From NCBI GenBank assembly GCA_964558295.1, contig CAZLDQ010000221.1, positions 1 to 9,334 of the forward strand: DNA of 9,334 nucleotides, read 5' to 3'. The notes under the pieces were generated by a model. The model did no database searches, was not told the DNA's origin, and was given only the letters and a program-made list of their open reading frames with translations. This stretch comes from JBDKTH01 sp964558295. GTDB lineage: Bacteria; Planctomycetota; Planctomycetia; Pirellulales; Thermoguttaceae. This document shows, in pieces, positions 1 to 9,100 of the stretch; within the stretch, counting starts at the first letter, position 1, and the number at the start of each line of letters is the position of its first letter. The translations under genes were made by a program, and so were the position numbers.

Positions 1-189
1 GCGGACCTCAATCCGAGCGACTATCCCTATGATTTTGCGAATTACACCTATAACGCCGCCACCGGGACCTACACCCGCACGGCATGGTTCGATGCGGCGG
101 ACTATGTGTATGAGATCACCTTCCAGGGAGAATCGCATGACACACAGATCACTCTTGACTGGGTGGCAAACAGCAGCGTTGTCCTCGGA
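1..189 (+). other. C-terminal part of a beta-rich insert domain (copy 1, cut by window edge)
   Basis: This segment encodes residues 1-63. It ends in alternating hydrophobic strands, YVYEITFQG followed by TQITLDWV. These resemble the closing strands of the next copy (SWTFQINFN, then PTLQW) and fit the pattern of an insert domain of the 'QTLTV...GTFTL...TVTF' type that I recall from planctomycete and related giant proteins. It is directly followed by the QTLTV motif that opens copy 2, so two copies appear to stand in tandem. The match is weak because the N-terminal half is missing. No function is known to me. Confidence 0.45.
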
Positions 190-3100
190 GAAGAGACACA
201 GACGTTGACAGTTGTTGCGGACGCCGACGCGACGCTGCCCCTTTCTGGAAGTTTCCGCTTGGTTTTGCCAGGAACGACTCCGGTTGTCTCGTCGCCCATT
301 GCCTTCAGGAGCAATAACCTGGCGGCGTCTGCCGCTGCCATTCAAGCGGCGGTGCGAGGATTTGGCGACGCCTATGACGATGCCGTGGTTACCTTGATCC
401 AGGACGATACGGCGAATGGGTCTTGGACTTTCCAGATCAACTTCAATACCACGACGAACGTTCCCACCTTGCAGTGGCAGCACATCTCCATCGGCGATCC
501 TCCGACTAACTCGTTGAACGGCGATGTCGTGGTTGCTCCGGTTACCAATGGCGGCAACACGGTCGGGCCACGGGTACGAACCTACCAGTTGGCGGGGGCG
601 GCCGCCGGAACGTCGCAGTACAGCACCTCCTCGGCGATCGAGACGGACGGCGACTTCGTGACGACCTGGACCCAGACGGTCAACGGTACGAGCACGATTT
701 ACTACCGGCGCTTTGACGAGTCGACCGACACGGCCGGCCCGTTGGTGACCGACGTCACCGGCGAGGCGAGCATCCGGCCGGGATACATCGACCAGGGGAT
801 GACGATCTATATCGGCGAGAACGGGCTGAAGTACATCGTCCTGACCTTTGACGAAGAGATGATGACCACCGGGGCCGACAGCGTAACCAACACGCTCAAC
901 TACCAGTTGCTGCGCAACGGGGTGGTGCTAGACGGGGCGATCGTCAAAGCCGAATACGGATTGAGCATGGCTTCACGGCTAGCCTCGGCCTACGGACTGA
1001 ACGCGACGCCCAGCAACAAGTATGAAGTCGTGCTGACGATCGACGGCAACGGCTACGAGCAGGACGGCGAACCGGGGCTGGAAGCGGGCAATTACACGAT
1101 CGTGGCCTTGGCTCCCGTGGCCGCCACGGCGACCACCGCCGCCCAAAGCGGTCTGCGCGACAAGTCGGGCAACGCTCTGGGAAGGACCGGCTATGCCAAC
1201 GCCGGGGCGAACTTCAGTCGTAGTTTCATTGTTCGGGCCGCCGTGCAGAGCGACGATCCCGGCACTGATCCGGATGATCCGGATGATCCGAGCGGGACGG
1301 TCTATGACGGCGAGGATGGCCACACGCATGCGGAAACCCCGGGAGCGGTGGCCGTTGATGGTGACGGCGACCATATCCGCGTGTGGACGGCCTACGACGC
1401 AGCTTCGGGACGCGATCGGGTTTATGTGGCCATGTATGATGCGAGCGGCTCGCTGGCGACGATTCAGCTTGACTCCGGCCACAGCGTCCAGTTGCTTCCG
1501 TTTACGGTGACCGATGGGATTACCGCCTACACTCAAGAGAATGCCTCGGTGGCTTGCGACAAAGATGGGGACTTTGTCGTCACTTGGACCGAGTATGACG
1601 GCGAAAACGGCACCGCCAATATCTACGCCCGGCTGTTCAACACCCGAGGCGAGGCTCAGGGCGATGCCTTCCTCGTGAACACCTACACGACGAACGATCA
1701 GAAGTGGTCCAGTGTGGCCATGGATGTCGACGGCGACTTCGTGATCACCTGGTCGAGCTACGGTCAGGAAGACAACAACCAACTCGGCTTGGGCTACGGT
1801 GTCTATGCCCGTCGTTACAGTTCGACCGGGCGGGCGTTGGGCGATGAATTCCAGGTCAACACGACGACCGCCGGCAACCAGTGGGGCTCCAGCGTTGCCA
1901 TGGCCGCCGACGGCAGCTTCGTGATCGTCTGGACCAGCGATGCCAGCGGCAACCAGAACATTGTCGCCCGGGCGTACGATGCGAACGGCATCCCGCGGGC
2001 AACCCCCTTGACCGGTGAAGTGGTGGTCAACACGACGACGGCCGGCAATCAGCTCTATCCTGACATCTCCTGCAATCTCGACGGTTCGCGGTATGTAATC
2101 ACGTGGTCGAGCGCGAGCCAGGACGGTAGCGGCTGGGGCGTCTATGCCCGGTTGTTCGACGCATCGCTCAATGCGATCTCGTCCGAGATCCTGGTCAACA
2201 CCACGACCGCGGGCGACCAGCACTATTCCTCGGTTGCCATGGCTTCCGACGGTGCATTCGTGGTCACTTGGAGCGGCCGCGGCACCCAGACCGACCAGGA
2301 AGATGATTACGGCGTCTACTATCAGCGTTTCGACGCTACCGGCGCCAAAGTCGGCTCCGAGACTCGGGTGAACAATGCCATCACTGGCATGCAGTATCTC
2401 TCCTCGATCGGCTGCGATAGCGAAGGCAACTTCGTGATTGTCTGGACCGGTGAGGGAAGCACCGCAGGCACCACGGACGTCTACCGCTACGTCAGCATCA
2501 ACGGTAATCCGGCCAATGATGACGTCGGCCCGATCGTGACCGATGTCTACAACTATTACGATGACCAGTACGATCGTCTTTTCGACGGCGACACCATCCT
2601 GACAACCAACGCCAGCGTGCAATATCTCGTTGTGGCTTTCGACGAGAGACTCGACACGACCGATCTGGCCGCCGGCAACAACAGCATCCTCAACCCGGCC
2701 AACTGGATCTTGCAGCGGAACGGTACGGAGATCGTCGGCGCGATTCGGAGTGTTGCCTTCACGCGGAATCCGGTCACCCGGAAGTACGAAGCCGTTCTGA
2801 CCCTCGACGGAAACGGGTTGGCCACCGGTATGCCGACCCTCTCGGCCGGCGAGTACGTGTTGACCGTCAAGGACGGCGTGTGGGATGTGGCCGGCAATTC
2901 GTTGGACGGCGATTTCGATGGTGTTGCCGGGACGGACGCCTCGAGCAACGGCCAGTCGGGCTACATCTTCCACTTCACCGTGGCCGCGGCCTCGCAGTTG
3001 GGGGCTGAGGTGCTCGTGACCAACGAGAACCCCCAGTACGAACAGCAACTCGGCGAGGCTTCCGGTACCGGGAACGGCCAGGAAGAATCGACCCGCTCGG

Positions 3101-6100
3101 TTGCGGTGGACAACGACGGTGACTTCGTGGTGGTCTGGACGAGCTACGGCCAGGACGACCCCAACGATCCGAACGGCGCGGGGGTCTACTATCGCGTCTA
3201 CAATCGCGACGGCGTTGCCCTGACCACGGAGAAGCTGGCCACCACGACGGTCGTCGGCCACCAGCGCGACGCCTCCGTGGCGATCGACGCCGACGGCGAC
3301 TTCGTCATCACCTGGGAATCGGAGAACGCCAACGGCACCTTCGACATCTATGCTCGCCGCTTCAACGCGAACGGTACGCCCATGGGCGACGAGTTCCTCG
3401 TCAACTCGAACACGGTCAACGACCAGATCAATCCGGCCGTGGCCATGGACTATGACGGCAACTTCGTCATCGTCTGGGCGACCCTGGGCCAGAATTTCAG
3501 CTACTTCAACGACATCCACGGCCAGCGTTACAACTCGGACGGCGAACGGGTCGGTTCCGAGTTCCTCGTCAACGTAGCCAACACGGCCGGGGTGAGGGGG
3601 AGCGAATCGAATCCTGCCGTGGCGTTGGCCGAGACGGGACAGTTCATCGTAGCGTGGGATCAGGCAACGGCGCAGCAGAATGGCGTGATCACCGACTCGA
3701 TGGTCTATGTGTGGGCGTTCGATTTCGCCACGGCCACGGCAACTTGGGCCACTGCGGAATCCGTGGGAACCCTCGCTCCCAGTGATGAGACGCACCGGTC
3801 CGCGCGGAATCCGCAATTGGCGGTGAGCGAAAAGTCGGACGAGACCGAGTTCATCGTGACTTGGGAATGCCAGGAGCTGGACAATTCCAGTGGGACGACC
3901 GGCTTCAACTATGGGATTATGTATTCGCGATACCGGGTCCTCTCTTCTGGAATGCTCTGGTGGGATGAAATCTGGGAAGATGCCAATATGTGGTCGGCGG
4001 GTGGCCAGCAGGTGAATCCGTCGGTGGCGATGGATGCCGATGGCGATTTCGTGCTCGCCTGGAACGGCGCCGGCGGTGAACCCGACCCCTTGAACCCAAA
4101 CAATGCGAACTTGGTTACCAACCAGGACAACGAAGGGGTCTTCGTCCGCTCGTTCCACGCTGGGTCGTCGACCGTCAACTCGGACCCGATCGGCGTCCAG
4201 ACGCGGGTCAACAAGACCTCAGCCGGCGTGCAGCAGTTCCCCTCGGTCGGTATGACGCGCGATGGTGACTACGTGGTTGTCTGGAGCGGCCGCGGCGTGG
4301 GGGACGAGCAAGGCATCTACTACCGCCGTTACCAGGAGTCGACGGACACTGTCGGCCCATTGGTCACCGATTTCCTCTATGCGAACGATGCTCGGATCAA
4401 GGACGGCGCCCAGGTGACCGAGACCTTGAGCTCGATCAAGATCGTCTTCGATGAGGCGATGTGGACGAGCGGAACCGACAGCGTTACCAACGCTGCCAAC
4501 TACCACCTCCTCAAGGACGGCGTGGAAGTCCTCGGCGGTATCTTTAGTGTCACGTATGGTTTGGACGCCGACCTCAACAAGTACGTCGCCGAGATCTACT
4601 TCGACGGCAACGGCAATGCGGGCGACGTCACGGCGCTGGGGGAAGGGCACTACGAGATCGTTGTCGCCAACAATCTCCGCGATGCGGCGGGGAACGTCTT
4701 GGAGTTCTCGTCCTATACCGTCAACGGTGGTGTCTACAGCCGGAGCTTCGACATCACCGTGCTCGGCGAGGAAGACGGTGAAACGCTGGTCAACACCAGC
4801 ACCACCGGCAACCAGACCACGAGCGGCAGTACGCAGGTGGTGGCCTCCGACGACGACGGCAACTACGTGGCCGTTTACACCAGCACGGCCTCGGGCACTG
4901 CCGGCATTTGGGCACGGATTTACCGGACGACCTACAGCGAGGGGGCGGCCGACGATCGCGACAGCGAACTGGTCGACGTGCTCAAAACGCTCCAGGTGAC
5001 CGACAATGCGACCGCGTGCAGCCCGGCCGTGGCGATGGACGGGGACGGTGACTTCGTCGTCACCTGGGCGCAGCAGGACGGCACGGACTGGAACGTCTGG
5101 GCGCGGCGGTTCAACACCATGGGCGTGGCGATGGGCGAGGCGTTCCTCGTGAACACCTACACCACCAGCGTTCAGAGCAACCCGACGGTAGCCATGGATT
5201 CCGATGGCGACTTCATCATCGCCTGGCAGAGCCTGGGGCAAGACGGCAGTGGCTATGGGATCTACGCCCAGCGTTACTCTCCGGCCGGCAACAAGTACGG
5301 CGGCTCGAACGAAGTCCAAGTGCTCGAGTTCAACGGCAGCCCGACCGGCGCTTTCACCCTGAGCTGGAACCATGATGCGGATTCGACCACCTCGGCCGTG
5401 GATTTCGGTACGTTCCTCTACAACGGCAACCTCTCCGATTTGGCCGCGACGATCGAAGCGAGGCTCAACGCCAAGTATGGCTATACGGATCCGGACGCCA
5501 GCAACTACGACCAGAGCCCATTTGAGGTGGAAGCGATCTCGTCCACTGAGATCGCCATCCGCTTCCGTAACGAGTTGGGCAGCAAGGATCAGCCGCAGAT
5601 GACGGTCGGGATTCCCGCCGGCTCGGCGGCGAACATTGGCATTCGCACGGGCTCGGACGGCTCGACGGGCGAGTTCCGCGTCAACGACACGACCGCGCAG
5701 AACCAGATCGACGCCTGTGCGGCCATGAGTGCCGATGGCCATATCGTGATCAGTTGGACGAGCTACGGCCAGGACGGCGACGGCGCCACGGAAAGCAACA
5801 TCTACGCCAAGACGCTGGCTCCCAACAGCGCGCTTCGCGGTAGCACGGCCCAGACGACTTACGGCACGACGGGCACAGCCCTCGAAGGGGCCGTCTACCA
5901 AGAGTACGTTGTTTCCTCGGATTCGCCGGATAATCATATCGTCGAGGCTGGCACGGGATACGACGGTGTTTGCTCCGTGCAGTGGCACGGCTTGACTAAC
6001 GGCACCGGCTCCCTGCTGACGACTGGCCGGCACGTGATCACGGCCGCCCATGTTGTGACCGACTACTGGGGCAATGCGGAGGATGCCTCGGTGATCAGCG

Positions 6101-9100
6101 TGCGGTTCGATACGCCCGATGGCCCTGTGGTCATCCAGGCGACGGCGATCTACGTCCAGCCGGATTACAACGGCGATCCGTTTGAAGGCGGCGATGTGGC
6201 GATTATCGAGTTGGCCGAGGCCGCCCCGGCCAGCATCACTCGGTATGACATTTATCGGGAATCGGACGAAGTCGGCCAGACCTTCACCCGCTACGGGTAT
6301 GGCTATAATGGCACCGGCGATCAGGGCTACTACGCCTTCGATGATTTGAAACGGACGGGGCAGAACACCTATGATTCGCTGGCAGGTATTCTCGGTTGTA
6401 GTGATGTCCTGGTGGCCTATGATTTTGACGGGCCGGATGCCTCGACCGATGCGTTCGGCATTCTCTTCGGGATTAACAACACCGGCCTGGGCGTGAACGA
6501 GGTGACTGCGGCGCCTGGTGACTCGGGTGGCCCGAGCTTCATCAACGGCCTGATCGCCGCCGTGTGCACCGGCGGGGTTGCAATTCCCGGCACCCAGGAC
6601 TATCTGCCCGGCATTCAGGCAAGCTGGGGTGAGTTCGGCGTCGACACCCGCGTCTCGGTCTATGCCGAGTGGATCGATGCGGTCACCGCCGGCAGCGCCG
6701 AGTTCCTCGTCAACCAAACGACCGCCGGCAACCAGATGTGGTCCTCGGTGGCGATGGACGCAGACGGCGATTTCTTGATCCCCTGGTCGCCCTCCACTCA
6801 GGACGGCGTGGGCAACGGCTACGGCTCGACCGTTAACGGCAAGAACGGGATCTTCGCCCGCCGTTACGGCGGCTCGGGCGGCGGAGCCCTCGACGGGGAA
6901 TTCCAGGTCAATTCCTATGCCGCCGACGATCAGCAGTACTCGAAGGTGGCGATGGACGCCGACGGTGATTTCATCATCGTCTGGGAGAGCTACGGGCAGG
7001 AGAGCGGGAGCACCGACTACGGGATCTACGCTCAACGCTATGCCCGCTCCGAACTGCTTGGCACGGTCGCTTGGCTGGGCGTTCACGGCGAACTCGGCGG
7101 CGAGTTCCGTATCAACACCACGACCCAGGGCGATCAACGCTACGCGGGCGTGGCCATGGACGACACGGGCGATTATGTCGTCGTCTGGAGCGGAAACGGC
7201 GTGGGCGATGACCAGGGCGTCTTCCTCCAGCGCTACGCGAAGCCGGCCGACGATGCCGGGCCCACGGTGACCAACGTCTACGAGTTCATCAAGGGCGACA
7301 CCACGATGCTGCACCGGATGGTCGACGAGATGGTTCTCGACGGCAGCATCACCACGCTATTGGTCAACTTCGGCGAAGAACTCTGCACCGAAGGGGGGGC
7401 GAACGGCGCCCACAGCGTGCTCAACCCCAATAACTGGGTGTTGACTCTCGACGGCGCGAAGATGCACCAGGCGGTCACAGTGGCCGACTACCAGTTCAAC
7501 GCGGCCACCGGGAAGTACGAGCTCAAGCTCTTGTTGGACAGCGATCCCTCGACCGTCGGCCAGCAGGCGCTCAAGCAAGGAACTTACGTGCTGACCGCTT
7601 TGGCCAGCATCGAGGATGTTTTCGGCAATGCATTGGATGGAGACCTCGACGGCACGGCCGGTGGCAACTTCACCCTGAGCTTCTCGGTTTATACGGGCTT
7701 GTCGAGCAATGGCGGTCCCGGCGGCACTGGTACCCCTGGCGCCGAGGACAAGGACACGCCGATCAATCTCGTGCTGAGTGGCAAACAGGAAGATGTTGCG
7801 GTGGCCAGCGACGCCGACGGCAACTACGTCGCCGTCTGGGTCCGCTACAGCGGCGAGAATGCCGACATCGTCGCCCAGCGTTTCGACCGGACTGGCCGGA
7901 AGCTCGGCACGGAGTTCGTGGTCAACACCTATACCGCTGCCAACCAGCTTGAGCCCGATGTGGCTATGGATGACTTCGGCAACTTCGTGGTCGTCTGGTC
8001 CGGCGTGGGCACGGACGATGCCTCGGGGGTCTACGCCCGCCGATTCAACTCGTACGGCGTCGCCCTCGACGATGAGGAGTTCTGCGTCAATGTCTATACC
8101 AATTCCACTCAGCAGACTCCCGCGGTGGCCATGGATGCCGATGGCGACTTCGTCGTCACCTGGAGCGGCGCCGGCAACGGCGATACGCTGGGCGTCTACG
8201 CCCGCCGCTACAGCTTCCTTGGCGTGGCCAAAGACACTCGCGAGTTCCTGGTGAATACCTACACCACGAACAGCCAGCGGGACGCCGACGTGGCCATGGA
8301 TGACAACGGCAATTTCACGATCGTTTGGCAAAGCGAAGGACAGGACGGTAGCGCGTGGGGCATTTACGGACAACGCTTTAGTGCGGCCGGCGTGAAGCTG
8401 GGAGCGGAGTTCCAGATCAACCAGTACACCGCGGATAAGCAGCTTGATCCGCAGATCGCCATGGACGCCAACGGCGATTTCGTGGTGACCTGGTCGAGCT
8501 TCAACCAGGATGGCTCCGGCTATGGCGTCTATGCCCGCCGCTACACGAGCGCCGGGACTGCTGCGGGTAACGCGTTCCTGGTCAATCAGACCAGCAATGG
8601 CTACCAGTATCAGCAGGACGTGTCCATGGACGACGCCGGCAACTTCGTGGTCACTTGGACCACTTACAATCAGGAAGGCAATATCAACGGTGTTACCAAT
8701 AACACGGCCGGCGTGTTCGCCCGCCGGTTCGACGCCAATGGGAATGCGTTGGACAACGAGTGGCGCGTGAATGCCAGTACCGCCGGCGACCAGGTCAACT
8801 CTGCCGTTGCCATGGATGAAGACGGGGATTTCACCGTCCTCTGGGTCGGGCCGGATAACGATGGCACCGGAATTTTCCAACGCGTCGTAGCGGTTAACCC
8901 CGACACCTATTCGTGGAAGTTCACCCCGAGCGGGTATGGCTACGATCTGACCGGCACGACAATCCCCTACGTCCCGTCGACCGTATCGACGAGTCTGACG
9001 CTCACTGGCACGAGCGCCAAGGACACCTTCGTGTTCATCGCCGGGGCGACCCGCGACTCCTGGATCGTCAAGGTCAACGGCGTGGCCCAGACCATCGTCT

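Larger units (their letters stand above)
4765..7257 (+). repeat. Propeller block C: seven repeats with two domains inserted in blade loops
   Basis: Repeats start at about 4765, 5017, 5176, 5707, 6736, 6934 and 7138. Consensus cores are clear in units 2, 3, 5 and 6 (for example AVAMDGDGDFVVTW). Unit 3 is interrupted by an insert domain (5308-5664) and resumes with the strand TGEFRVNDTTAQNQ. Unit 4 is interrupted by the serine protease domain (5938-6687) and resumes with GSAEFLVNQTTAGNQ. Both insertions fall between the IYA strand and the EF.VN strand. Unit 7 (WSGNGVGDDQG) resembles unit 7 of block B (WSGRGVGDEQG) and ends in DDAGPTVTNV. This is the only block in the window carrying an enzyme domain. 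Confidence 0.85.

Noticed and set aside
979..4158. Minus-strand open frame of 1,059 codons
   Set aside because: It is in exact antisense register with frame 1. Its product shows periodic 'DDEVAV..H.H' strings that are mirror images of the sense repeats and match no family I recognise, whereas the sense strand shows clear domains throughout.
4451..4999. Plus-strand frame-2 open reading frame of 182 codons, and similar short ones at 1193-1510, 6917-7270 and 7778-8254
   Set aside because: They are out of frame with the continuous gene, rich in Arg, Ser, Thr, Pro and Trp from shifted reading of the repeat codons, and have no recognisable domain.
4219..7314. Minus-strand open frame of 1,031 codons
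   Set aside because: It has the same register and the same mirror-repeat composition, and it runs opposite the serine protease triad and Ig-like domain 3, which are unmistakable on the + strand.
1330..8898. Sialidase-type Asp-box (BNR) or WD40 assignment for the repeats
   Set aside because: The D-x-D-G-D-F-V-V-T-W core is reminiscent of the Asp-box S-x-D-x-G-x-T-W, but spacing and order differ. There is no WD40 GH...WD signature. I therefore call them only propeller-like repeats.
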